A stretch of DNA of 9,071 bases from JAADDK01 sp964425415 (GCA_964425415.1 CAYRMJ010000056.1:1-9071); one strand, 5' to 3'; positions 1-5,615 are shown, counted from the stretch's first letter. Notes: generated by a model not told the origin, from the letters alone. Translations and numbers: made by a program.

Positions 1-9
1 GGCATAATC

Positions 10-26
10 CGAAACTGTAATATATT
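10..26 (+). promoter_or_regulatory. BRE/TATA promoter of the sirtuin gene
   Basis: TAATATATT at 18-26 is centred 24 bases before the ATG at 46 and is preceded by CGAAACT (10-16), which fits the purine-rich archaeal BRE. An archaeal transcript normally starts about 25 bases after the TATA centre, so this spacing puts the first transcribed base at or next to the start codon. No Shine-Dalgarno site is visible, so a leaderless mRNA is inferred. Confidence 0.6.
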
Positions 27-45
27 CCCCCGCATTTTTTTGATT

Positions 46-786
46 ATGGAGGGCGATTACGAGGGTGCGGTGCAAACGCTTCTCAGCGCAAAAAGGGTCA
101 CGGCTCTCACAGGCGCTGGAGTGAGTGCGGAGAGCGGGATACCCACTTTCAGAGGCTCAGGGGGATTGTGGGAGAACTATCCCGTGGAGAAGGTTGCAAG
201 CGTGGAGGGTTTTTACGAGGACCCGGAGCTGGTGTGGAGATTCTACGAGGAGAGAAAGAGAAACATGAGAAGAGCAAGACCGAATCTTGCCCACAGAATC
301 CTCGCCGAGATGGAAAAGCATTTTGACATGTGGGTCATAACTCAAAATATTGATGGATTGCACGTTGAAGCGGGAAGCAAAAATGTGATTGAGATGCATG
401 GTAATATATGGAGGGTTAGATGCACCTCATGCAGTTACTCCTCGTATCATCGTGATTCCTTCTCAGAAATCCCTCCGAAATGTCCGAAATGCGGCTCACT
501 CCTACGGCCGGATGTGGTATGGTTCGGCGAGCCAATTTACCACGGAGATGAGATATTCAGGATTGCGAGGAACAGCGATGTTTTCATGGTCATCGGCACC
601 TCGGCACAGGTGCATCCAGCCGCTTCTCTGCCCTTCATTGCTAAGGATTACGGCGCAAGAGTGATTGAGATTAACCTGCATTCAACGCCGGTATCGGTGA
701 TTGCCGATTACTCCCTACGCGGAAAGGCTACTCAAGTCCTGGATGCTCTTTTTCAACGGCTGCAAGAAGCATGGCGAAGAGGATGA
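46..786 (+). CDS. cobB: NAD-dependent protein deacylase, Sir2 family (class III-like)
   Basis: A 246-residue sirtuin, full length for a prokaryotic single-domain member. It would remove acyl groups from lysines in the cytoplasm, consuming NAD+ and giving nicotinamide and O-acyl-ADP-ribose. The NAD-binding GAGVSAESGIPTFRG starts near residue 23, followed by TQNID (99-103), the catalytic His of EMHGN (118), a zinc module CTSC...CPKC (Cys126, 129, 146, 149), LRPDVVWFGE, and the GTSAQVHPA Rossmann segment. Tyr67 and Arg70 form the YxxR pair that in SIRT5 and E. coli CobB binds negatively charged acyl groups, so succinyl/malonyl-lysine substrates are plausible; that is inference from the motif. 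The ATG at 46 is preferred over an upstream in-frame TTG (40) because the TATA box is placed for it. The 3' end overlaps the convergent permease gene. Its base composition looks more GC-rich than genes late in the window. Confidence 0.95.
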   Translation: MEGDYEGAVQTLLSAKRVTALTGAGVSAESGIPTFRGSGGLWENYPVEKVASVEGFYEDPELVWRFYEERKRNMRRARPNLAHRILAEMEKHFDMWVITQNIDGLHVEAGSKNVIEMHGNIWRVRCTSCSYSSYHRDSFSEIPPKCPKCGSLLRPDVVWFGEPIYHGDEIFRIARNSDVFMVIGTSAQVHPAASLPFIAKDYGARVIEINLHSTPVSVIADYSLRGKATQVLDALFQRLQEAWRRG

Positions 787-1579
787 GCACCGCACCCATT
801 ATTCCCATGGGCGTGAGAGCCTCGCCAAGGAACACGAAGGAAAAAATACCTGCGAAGGCGGGCTCCGTGGTGAATATCACGGCGGTCTTTGATGGTGATA
901 TGTGCTTCTGCGCGTGCACCTGCATCAGAATTCCCAGTGCAGAGGCAAATAGCCCTGTGAACACAATACCGAATGCAAGAAGGGGCGAGAGGGAAATGTA
1001 CGGTCCTTCGGCGCCCCACCAGATTGAAGAGAATAGAAAAACGAAGAACAGCTGCATCATGGTGAGTGTTGCTGCGTCCTTCTCCCTGCTGAACTTGCCA
1101 ATCAAAGTTACATGAATTCCGTAGGCTATGGCGCAGAAAAGCTCTAAAATGTCTCCGAAATTGAATCCACGAACCCCGGATAGGAGATAGAGTCCTGCAA
1201 GGGATATGAGAAGCGCACCTATGATTCTCTTAGTTATCCTCTCCTTTATTATCAGGTACGAGAAAATAGGAGTGAAAACGACATAAAGCCCTGTAATAAA
1301 TCCCGCATTGGAGGAGGAAGTGTACTTGAGCCCGATGGTCTGGAACATGTAGCCCAAGAACAGAAAAATGCCCAGAATGAGTGATGCCCTTAACGCATCT
1401 CTGTGAGACATGATTTTCTTGAAGTATATTGCCAGAAGAATCGCAGTTGCAAGAAGGAACCTCAGGGTCAGAAATCCCATGGGCGAGATGTACTGGAGCG
1501 ATAGTTTAACTAGGGGAAATGTGCCGCCCCATATCATAGACACAAATACCAATCCTGCAACGTACTTCAGGTTTTTCAC
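728..1579 (-). CDS. EamA/DMT-superfamily permease
   Basis: A 283-residue integral membrane protein with about ten hydrophobic segments in two EamA repeats, the usual length for drug/metabolite transporters. The N terminus MKNLKYVAGLVFVSMIWGG and the second-repeat signature EPAFAGIFSFVFLGEALTP are typical of the family. It likely exports or takes up a small metabolite across the cytoplasmic membrane; the substrate cannot be read from sequence. The frame stays open up to 1801, but that region lies inside rpl18e. The GTG at 1577-1579 gives the standard DMT start and lies about 24 bases from a TATA box on this strand, so it was chosen and suggests a leaderless message. The last 19 codons or so overlap the end of the sirtuin gene. 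The first gene of the divergent ribosomal operon starts 66 bases away. Confidence 0.88.
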   Translation of the reverse strand: MKNLKYVAGLVFVSMIWGGTFPLVKLSLQYISPMGFLTLRFLLATAILLAIYFKKIMSHRDALRASLILGIFLFLGYMFQTIGLKYTSSSNAGFITGLYVVFTPIFSYLIIKERITKRIIGALLISLAGLYLLSGVRGFNFGDILELFCAIAYGIHVTLIGKFSREKDAATLTMMQLFFVFLFSSIWWGAEGPYISLSPLLAFGIVFTGLFASALGILMQVHAQKHISPSKTAVIFTTEPAFAGIFSFVFLGEALTPMGIMGAVLILFAMLLAAVEKEHPGLE

Positions 1580-1598
1580 CGAAGGGAATATGAAAACA

Positions 1599-1606
1599 TT
1601 TATAAA
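1599..1606. promoter_or_regulatory. Palindromic TATA box serving divergent genes
   Basis: TTTATAAA is its own reverse complement. Its centre is 24 bases from the permease GTG (1579) on - and 43 bases from the rpl18e ATG (1646) on +. On + it predicts a transcript start near 1628 and a leader of roughly 17 bases; on - it predicts a leaderless message. The flank on the + side (AAAACA) is the more purine-rich BRE candidate. Confidence 0.6.
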
Positions 1607-1645
1607 GGAAATGCCTATTGCAGTCTGCAAATCGGGGGATTTAAA

Positions 1646-1999
1646 ATGAGGAAGGATAACCCTGAACTGGTAGATATGATAAACACTCTGAAGCTCAAAG
1701 CCAGAGAGAATAAAGCAAGGATTTGGAGAGACATAGCCGAGAGGCTTGAGGCTCCGAGTTCTAATTATGCTGAAGTGAACCTTAGCAAGATTGAGAGACA
1801 TGCAAATGATGGAGACATCATTGTGGTGCCGGGAAAGGTCCTCGGTTCAGGAGTGCTCAGCAAGAAGGTCACTGTTGCAGCTTGGAAATTCTCTCAAAAA
1901 GCGGACGAAAAGATAAAAAACGCTGGTGGAAGAACTCTTAGTATACTTGAGCTTATAGATGAGAATCCAAAGGGTTCAAATGTGAGGATAATGAGGTGA
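1646..1999 (+). CDS. rpl18e: 50S ribosomal protein L18e
   Basis: A 117-residue archaeal/eukaryotic-type large-subunit ribosomal protein (eL18 family), full length for archaea. Recognisable segments are RKDNPELVDMINTLKLKA at the N terminus, VNLSKIERHANDGDIIVVPG in the middle, GSGVLSKKVTVAAWKFS, and a C-terminal ILELIDENPKGSNVRIMR. It is the first gene of the rpl18e-rpl13-rps9-rpoN operon, a conserved archaeal order. The ATG follows a G-rich stretch (1634-1638), a weak Shine-Dalgarno candidate, and a TATA box at 1599-1606 gives a short leader. Its final Arg codon and stop, AGG TGA, form the core of the rpl13 ribosome binding site, so translation of the two genes is probably coupled. Confidence 0.95.
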   Translation: MRKDNPELVDMINTLKLKARENKARIWRDIAERLEAPSSNYAEVNLSKIERHANDGDIIVVPGKVLGSGVLSKKVTVAAWKFSQKADEKIKNAGGRTLSILELIDENPKGSNVRIMR

Positions 2000-2000
2000 T
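1993..2000 (+). promoter_or_regulatory. Shine-Dalgarno site of rpl13, containing the rpl18e stop
   Basis: GAGGTGAT matches the archaeal 16S 3' end. It includes the rpl18e stop TGA (1997-1999) and lies 4 bases before the GTG at 2005. This decides the start of L13 in favour of 2005 over the in-frame GTG at 1996, which lies inside the site. Confidence 0.7.
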
Positions 2001-2004
2001 TGAT

Positions 2005-2421
2005 GTGAAGGTTGTGGATGCCAGCAATATGGTTGTGGGTCGTCTTGCCAGTATAATAGCAAAGGAGCTTCTTAATGGCGAGGAAATCATAGTGGTCAAT
2101 GCTGACAAAGCTGTGATAGTAGGCAATAAAGATTACATCATTGGAAAGTACACAGAACGCAGGAATATAGGAAGTGTTAGAAAGGGTCCTCATTATCCAA
2201 GAATGCCTGACAAGATTTTGAAAAGGACTGTAAGGGGTATGTTGCCCATGAAAAAATCTCGCGGAAAGGACGCGTATAGAAGATTGAAGGTGTATATGGG
2301 CGTTCCTAAGCACATACAAGAAAATAGCTTTGTAGTTTATGAAGATGCAAAAAATATAAAGCTGAAAGGATATATAACTTTGAAGGACCTCTCTGTGCAG
2401 TTGGGTGCAAAATTGAGGTGA
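2005..2421 (+). CDS. rpl13: 50S ribosomal protein L13
   Basis: A 138-residue L13 (uL13) protein, archaeal in length and sequence. Key segments: VVDASNMVVGRLASIIAK near the N terminus (the start of the L13 core), NADKAVIVGNK, GPHYPRMPDKILKRTVRGM, the basic LPMKKSRGKDAYRRLKVYMG, and the C-terminal LKDLSVQLGAKLR. It binds 23S rRNA in the large subunit. The start is taken as GTG 2005 from the ribosome binding site just upstream; an in-frame GTG at 1996 would add three residues. It is translated in tight series with L18e before it and S9 after it, and its AGG-TGA end again builds the next gene's Shine-Dalgarno site. Confidence 0.95.
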   Translation: MKVVDASNMVVGRLASIIAKELLNGEEIIVVNADKAVIVGNKDYIIGKYTERRNIGSVRKGPHYPRMPDKILKRTVRGMLPMKKSRGKDAYRRLKVYMGVPKHIQENSFVVYEDAKNIKLKGYITLKDLSVQLGAKLR

Positions 2422-2422
2422 T
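2415..2422 (+). promoter_or_regulatory. Shine-Dalgarno site of rps9, containing the rpl13 stop
   Basis: GAGGTGAT contains the rpl13 stop TGA (2419-2421) and ends 3 bases before the rps9 ATG at 2426. Confidence 0.7.
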
Positions 2423-2425
2423 AAA

Positions 2426-2824
2426 ATGAAGGTAGCAATAGCAAGTGGTAAGAGAAAGACTGCAATAGCCAGAGCGGTGGTCAAGGAAGGAAAGGGAAGA
2501 TTCAGAATCAATCACATGCCCTTTGAGATTTACCAGCCGGAGATAGCTCGCCTCTCCATTCTGGAGCCAGTATCTCTGATAGGTGATAAGGCTAATAAGG
2601 TGGACATTGATGTGAAAGTAAAGGGCGGTGGAGTGGTCGGACAGGCTGAAGCCGCAAGAACCGCCGTTGCAAGAGCATTGCTGAAGTACTTTGATGATCC
2701 AGCAATAGAAGCCACATTCAAATCCTACGATAGACACTTAATTGTGAATGATGTTCGCCGCAAGCTTCCGAAGCTGCCCATGGGCCGCGGTGCGAGAAAG
2801 CGCAGGCAGAAATCTTACAGGTGA
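2426..2824 (+). CDS. rps9: 30S ribosomal protein S9
   Basis: A 132-residue S9 (uS9) protein. The N terminus ASGKRKTAIARAVVKEGKG is the family signature, followed by VKGGGVVGQAEAARTAVARAL and the C-terminal basic tail GARKRRQKSYR, which in ribosome structures reaches toward the P-site tRNA. The length is normal for archaea. The C terminus ends in Lys-Ser-Tyr-Arg, the near-universal S9 ending, so here the AGG codon is protein-required as well as part of the next ribosome binding site. It lies between rpl13 (4 bases after its stop) and rpoN. Confidence 0.96.
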   Translation: MKVAIASGKRKTAIARAVVKEGKGRFRINHMPFEIYQPEIARLSILEPVSLIGDKANKVDIDVKVKGGGVVGQAEAARTAVARALLKYFDDPAIEATFKSYDRHLIVNDVRRKLPKLPMGRGARKRRQKSYR

Positions 2825-2825
2825 T
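2819..2825 (+). promoter_or_regulatory. Shine-Dalgarno site of rpoN, containing the rps9 stop
   Basis: AGGTGAT contains the rps9 stop TGA (2822-2824) and ends 4 bases before the ATG at 2830. It favours that ATG over the in-frame GTG at 2821, which lies inside the site. Confidence 0.7.
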
Positions 2826-2829
2826 TTTT

Positions 2830-3051
2830 ATGATAATCCCTGTTAGATGCTTTTCCTGCGGAAGGGTAATTGCCTCGGATTATGTGGCATTTGTTAATCG
2901 CGTGAAGTTCATAAAGGATAATGAGAACCGAGACCCCACACCAGAGGAAATTGACAAAATATTTGACGAGCTGGGTGTGAAGAGATACTGCTGCCGAAGA
3001 ATGATACTTAGCCATGTGGACCTCATAGATGAGGTTATTGCCTTTGATTAA
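2830..3051 (+). CDS. rpoN: DNA-directed RNA polymerase subunit N (Rpb10 homologue)
   Basis: A 73-residue small zinc-binding subunit of archaeal RNA polymerase, homologous to eukaryotic Rpb10 and unrelated to bacterial sigma-54. MIIPVRCFSCGRVI gives the first Cys pair (7 and 10) and RYCCRRMILSHVDLIDEV gives the adjacent Cys54-Cys55, the atypical CX2C...CC zinc site of the family. In the polymerase it joins the Rpo3-Rpo11 assembly platform. The start at ATG 2830 yields the invariant MIIPVRCF N terminus and is supported by the ribosome binding site. It closes the ribosomal operon; rpoK and rps2, which often follow in other archaea, are absent here. Confidence 0.96.
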   Translation: MIIPVRCFSCGRVIASDYVAFVNRVKFIKDNENRDPTPEEIDKIFDELGVKRYCCRRMILSHVDLIDEVIAFD

Positions 3052-3059
3052 CAACTAAA

Positions 3060-3067
3060 TTTATATA
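3060..3067 (+). promoter_or_regulatory. TATA box of the 51-residue coiled-coil gene
   Basis: TTTATATA is centred about 25 bases before the ATG at 3089, so a leaderless transcript is expected. The preceding CAACTAAA is an acceptable BRE. No Shine-Dalgarno site precedes this ATG. Confidence 0.6.
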
Positions 3068-3088
3068 GATGGAGCAGTATGATGCGAT

Positions 3089-3244
3089 ATGGACCCCAAT
3101 GATGACCACATAAGGAGGCTTGAAGAAGAGGTTCGTTCTCTCCGTCGTGAGATGGATGAGATGAAGGCTCTCATCAGAAGTCTGCTGCAGGAATTGCTTC
3201 AAAGCGCTCAGGAAGATGAAGATGATTTCTTTGAATTTAACTAA
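3089..3244 (+). CDS. Small coiled-coil protein, function unknown
   Basis: A 51-residue open frame, MDPNDDHIRRLEEEVRSL... to ...DDFFEFN, that I do not recognise. Residues 8 to 36 follow an unbroken heptad pattern with hydrophobic residues Ile8, Leu11, Val15, Leu18, Met22, Met25, Ile29, Leu32 and Leu36 at alternating 3- and 4-residue steps, so it should form a parallel or antiparallel coiled coil. The tail (41-51) is strongly acidic with two Phe-containing clusters (DDFFEF). There is no signal peptide or membrane segment. A TATA box sits at the spacing expected for a leaderless message, and the gene is oriented with and fits between rpoN and lsm. It could be an oligomerising adaptor or a partner of transcription or RNA factors; both are guesses from context. 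Reality as a gene rests on the promoter, the clean heptads and the fit in the gap. Confidence 0.65.
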   Translation: MDPNDDHIRRLEEEVRSLRREMDEMKALIRSLLQELLQSAQEDEDDFFEFN

Positions 3245-3247
3245 ATG

Positions 3248-3254
3248 TTTATAT
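3248..3254 (+). promoter_or_regulatory. TATA box of the lsm operon
   Basis: TTTATAT lies 36 bases (centre) before the lsm ATG, predicting a transcript start near 3275 and a leader of about 10 bases. GGTGGTGA at 3275-3282 is a Shine-Dalgarno candidate 4 bases from the ATG, so site and leader nearly coincide. Confidence 0.5.
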
Positions 3255-3286
3255 GGTAGTAGGAGTTTAGAGATGGTGGTGAAAAC

Positions 3287-3505
3287 ATGACAATGCCGTT
3301 GAAGATGCTGGAAAGCTTCATGAACAAGCGAATATCCCTGTTGCTGAAGGATAACCGCGTTCTGGAAGGTAAGCTGGTTGGTTACGACGATTACATGAAC
3401 ATGGTTCTGGAAGACACCGAAGAGAAAACAGAGGAGCTCACGAGAAAGCTGGGTGTGGTGATTTTAAGAGGTAACAATGTTGTGAGAATGACCCTTGTAG
3501 GATGA
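3287..3505 (+). CDS. lsm: Archaeal Sm-like (Lsm) RNA-binding protein
   Basis: A 72-residue single Sm fold, the normal size for archaeal Lsm proteins, which form heptameric rings that bind U-rich RNA. The Sm1 motif spans about 15-46 (RISLLLKDNRVLEGKLVGYD, then DYMNMVLEDTEE) with the RNA-contacting Asp35 and Asn38. Sm2 spans 56-70 (GVVILRGNNVVRMTL) with the conserved Arg-Gly-Asn. The start at 3287 follows GGTGGTGA; a second in-frame ATG at 3293 is possible. In many archaea lsm precedes rpl37e, but here it is followed, with an ATGA stop/start overlap, by the zinc-ribbon coiled-coil KaiC-like gene, which suggests coupled translation. Confidence 0.95.
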   Translation: MTMPLKMLESFMNKRISLLLKDNRVLEGKLVGYDDYMNMVLEDTEEKTEELTRKLGVVILRGNNVVRMTLVG

Positions 3506-5298
3506 GTATGAGCCACGAGGAAGAAGTTATATGCCCCAAATGCGGGGGAATCATAGATCCTGAGACTCTCACTTGCAGAAGTTGCGGCTATAAATACACC
3601 AAAGAAGAGTACGAAGAGATAAAAAACGAGCAATCACTGAAAAGCTGGCTGCTTGGTGGGGAGGAGGTTGATATCCCAATTGACGAAGAGGCCGACGAGG
3701 AAGCGCTTCAAAAGTGGCTGGAAGGTGATGAATCCGCTCTTTTAGATTGGAATGAAGAGCGAGCGTTGGGCGAAGAAAAGGTTGATGAAATCAAAGCTCA
3801 AGCGGAGGAACTTGTTGATTCGGTAGAGGATGGGGAAGTTAAGATTGACGATATAATAAAAGAGAACATGAAACTCAAAAGTCTCTTGGATGTGGAGACT
3901 GCAAAGAGGGAGGAGCTTGAAGAAGAGGTGGAAAAGCTCCAGAAAGAGCTTGAAGTTTTAAAGGAAGAGGCTTTGAAGAAGCTTCCAGAGGACCAAAAGG
4001 AGCTGAAATTGTTGGAGATGCAACTCAAGCAGAAGGAAATTGAGCTTGAGATGAGAGAGAAAAAAATGGCTCTTGAAACTACAGAAACTTCTGCAATATC
4101 CCAGGATCAGCTTGAGGAGTTAAAGGCTCTGGTGAAAGATTCTCAGGTTGAAGAACTCGTGAATCGCATAGAAAATCTGACGGCTCAAATTGCCGAGAAA
4201 GATAAAAAGATAAGCGAGCTCAGGAACGAGTTGCATATAAAAGAGGAGGAGATGAACAAGCTTCAAGAGATGCTAAAATTCAAAGAGGAGGAGTTATCTC
4301 GTAGGGAGCAGGACCTGATGTTCAGGGAGAAGAAACTGGAGAAAGAGCTTCGCAATCTTGAGATGGTAAAAAGTGAGCTTGGAAACATGGATGAGCTTGC
4401 CTTGAAGCACAGACTGGAAGATTTGGAAGAGGAAATAAAGAGAAAGGAGGAGGAGTTAAGGGTTAAGCAGAAGTATCTTGAGGCAAAGGAGAGAGAGCTC
4501 AAAGCCAAAATGGAAGGATTGGTTGAAGAAGAGGTGGCCATGGCTGAAGAGGAGATAAAAGCTGAGATTCAGGAGAAAAAAGTAAAAACTGGCACTCGGC
4601 GCCTTGATGATCTCCTCTACGGTGGAATACCGATAGGTTCAAATATCCTTATTTACGGGCCGCCTTACAGCAAAAAGGAAGTTCTTGTATATTCTTTCAT
4701 GGCTGAAGGTGTGAGAAAAGGTGTGCCTATAATCTGGATTTTGACAGACAAAACAGTTATGGAGATCCGAGAGGCAATGAGTTTTGTGTTGCCTACCTAC
4801 GAGCAATATGAGAAGATGAAATTGGTGTATTATGTGGATGCGTATTCAAGAAGCATAGGTGATACCAACGAGATAGAGGGTGTGGTTTATCTTGATTCTC
4901 AAACTGACGTGGATGGCATAGTAAATGCCGTGGAAGATATTGTGAAAAAAATCAAAGAGAAGCATCCCTATTATCGCCTTGCATTTGTCAGTCTATCCAC
5001 GGTTATGGCGTACATGGACCAGCAGGCACTTCTTAAATTTCTGCAGCCTTTTACCACGAGGAGAAATAGAGATGGTGCTGTTTCAATGTACCTTCTTGAG
5101 AAAGGGTTGCACAGTGAAAATGAGATTCAGATGGTTGGATACATGATGGATGGGATGATTGAGTTCAAGATGGAAGCCCATAAGACATTCTTGACAGTTC
5201 ATGGCATTACGGAGGTGCAAAGCAGGGGTTGGATAGAAGTTACAGCCACCAAGAGTGGTGTTACCTTGGGCTCGTTCAGTCTGGGACATATAAAGTGA
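3502..5298 (+). CDS. Zinc-ribbon, coiled-coil, KaiC/RecA-like protein with degenerate ATPase motifs
   Basis: A 598-residue mosaic protein. Residues 11-28 form a zinc ribbon, CPKC...CRSC. Residues 46-83 hold two related Trp-Leu-Gly/acidic elements (LKSWLLGGEE and LQKWLEGDES). About 120-355 is a long, highly charged coiled coil rich in Glu, Lys and Leu. About 362-598 is a KaiC/RecA-superfamily domain starting TGTRRLDDLLYGGIPIGSN. The P-loop position reads GPPYSKKE (386-393): the Gly before Lys is Lys and the Thr/Ser after it is Glu. The Walker B strand reads LAFVSLSTV (493-501), without the usual Asp. It is therefore likely a nucleotide-sensing or structural relative, not an active ATPase; this is inference. 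No membrane segment is seen. ATG 3502 overlaps the lsm stop (ATGA); ATG 3508 would drop two residues. It resembles the KaiC-like proteins often called HTR-like in archaea. Its cellular role is unknown. Confidence 0.85.
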   Translation: MSMSHEEEVICPKCGGIIDPETLTCRSCGYKYTKEEYEEIKNEQSLKSWLLGGEEVDIPIDEEADEEALQKWLEGDESALLDWNEERALGEEKVDEIKAQAEELVDSVEDGEVKIDDIIKENMKLKSLLDVETAKREELEEEVEKLQKELEVLKEEALKKLPEDQKELKLLEMQLKQKEIELEMREKKMALETTETSAISQDQLEELKALVKDSQVEELVNRIENLTAQIAEKDKKISELRNELHIKEEEMNKLQEMLKFKEEELSRREQDLMFREKKLEKELRNLEMVKSELGNMDELALKHRLEDLEEEIKRKEEELRVKQKYLEAKERELKAKMEGLVEEEVAMAEEEIKAEIQEKKVKTGTRRLDDLLYGGIPIGSNILIYGPPYSKKEVLVYSFMAEGVRKGVPIIWILTDKTVMEIREAMSFVLPTYEQYEKMKLVYYVDAYSRSIGDTNEIEGVVYLDSQTDVDGIVNAVEDIVKKIKEKHPYYRLAFVSLSTVMAYMDQQALLKFLQPFTTRRNRDGAVSMYLLEKGLHSENEIQMVGYMMDGMIEFKMEAHKTFLTVHGITEVQSRGWIEVTATKSGVTLGSFSLGHIK

Positions 5299-5306
5299 GA
5301 AGGGGT

Positions 5307-5314
5307 AGGGTGAT
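5307..5314 (+). promoter_or_regulatory. Shine-Dalgarno site deciding a TTG start
   Basis: AGGGTGAT ends 4 bases before the TTG at 5319, the same spacing as the other ribosome binding sites in this window. No ATG or GTG lies within the right distance in any frame, so it identifies the TTG as the start. Confidence 0.6.
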
Positions 5315-5318
5315 TCCA

Positions 5319-5609
5319 TTGAAGGTGAAGAAAGTCGGAAAGGTGGAGTATGCTATAGATATGGACAAGAAACCGGATAAAATAAGATTCCTCTGGAAAA
5401 GAGGGAAGTTATACATAACAGTTGATGGAATAGTGCTGAACAGTGATGAATCGTGGTACGAGATTCCTGTGGATACCATCAGAAGCATAACTGTGGATGA
5501 TACTGGTGTGATGACAATTGATTTTGAAACGGGTGTTATAAGAATAACTTCAAAGGATGTAAATTCTCTGCGAGCAATGAGGCATTTTATTTTGCCCTAT
5601 ATAAGGTGA
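5319..5609 (+). CDS. Small beta-rich conserved-looking protein, possibly PH-like/CheF-like
   Basis: A 96-residue soluble protein, start KVKKVGKVEYAID, end MRHFILPYIR. The pattern suggests a run of beta strands (IRFLWKRGKLYITVDGIVL, WYEIPVDTIRSITVD, VMTIDFETGVIRITS) followed by one C-terminal helix (DVNSLRAMRHFILPYI), the layout of a PH-like fold. The same strand order, with an 'IP-x-x-x-I' strand after the LYITVDGIVL strand, recalls the N-terminal part of archaeal taxis protein CheF, but it is far shorter, so this is a weak suggestion only. The start is TTG because a good ribosome binding site precedes it; the frame extends further upstream inside the preceding gene with no site there. It sits 20 bases after the KaiC-like gene, and its AGG-TGA end forms the Kae1-Bud32 ribosome binding site. 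Confidence 0.75.
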   Translation: MKVKKVGKVEYAIDMDKKPDKIRFLWKRGKLYITVDGIVLNSDESWYEIPVDTIRSITVDDTGVMTIDFETGVIRITSKDVNSLRAMRHFILPYIR

Positions 5610-5610
5610 T
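5603..5610 (+). promoter_or_regulatory. Shine-Dalgarno site of the kae1-bud32 gene, containing the upstream stop
   Basis: AAGGTGAT contains the stop TGA (5607-5609) of the 96-residue protein and ends 5 bases before the GTG at 5616. Confidence 0.65.
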
Positions 5611-5615
5611 GTACG

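Noticed and set aside
1580..1801. N-terminal extension of the permease frame on the minus strand
   Set aside because: The frame is open, but it runs into rpl18e on the other strand, lacks DMT-family features, and a promoter-placed GTG at 1579 gives the normal N terminus.
2306..2737. Open frame on the minus strand across rpl13 and rps9
   Set aside because: It lies antisense to two certain ribosomal protein genes, has no family features and no promoter; it is a reading-frame shadow.
3052..3286. A possible rpoK or rps2 remnant after rpoN
   Set aside because: Translation of the gap gives only the 51-residue coiled coil; no RpoK or S2 motif was visible in any frame.
3391..4541. Several Ser/Phe-rich minus-strand frames over the coiled-coil gene
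   Set aside because: They are the reverse reading of Glu/Lys-rich codons (GAA, GAG, AAG), which gives Ser, Phe and Leu strings with no stops.
3890..4560. Repeated GAGGAG/AAGGAG-like tracts resembling a DNA repeat array
   Set aside because: They are irregular codon-level repeats of a Glu/Lys/Leu coiled coil without a constant unit or spacer.
5229..5318. Longer start for the 96-residue protein inside the KaiC-like gene
   Set aside because: The extra 30 residues overlap the upstream coding region and have no ribosome binding site, whereas the TTG at 5319 has one at the window's usual spacing.
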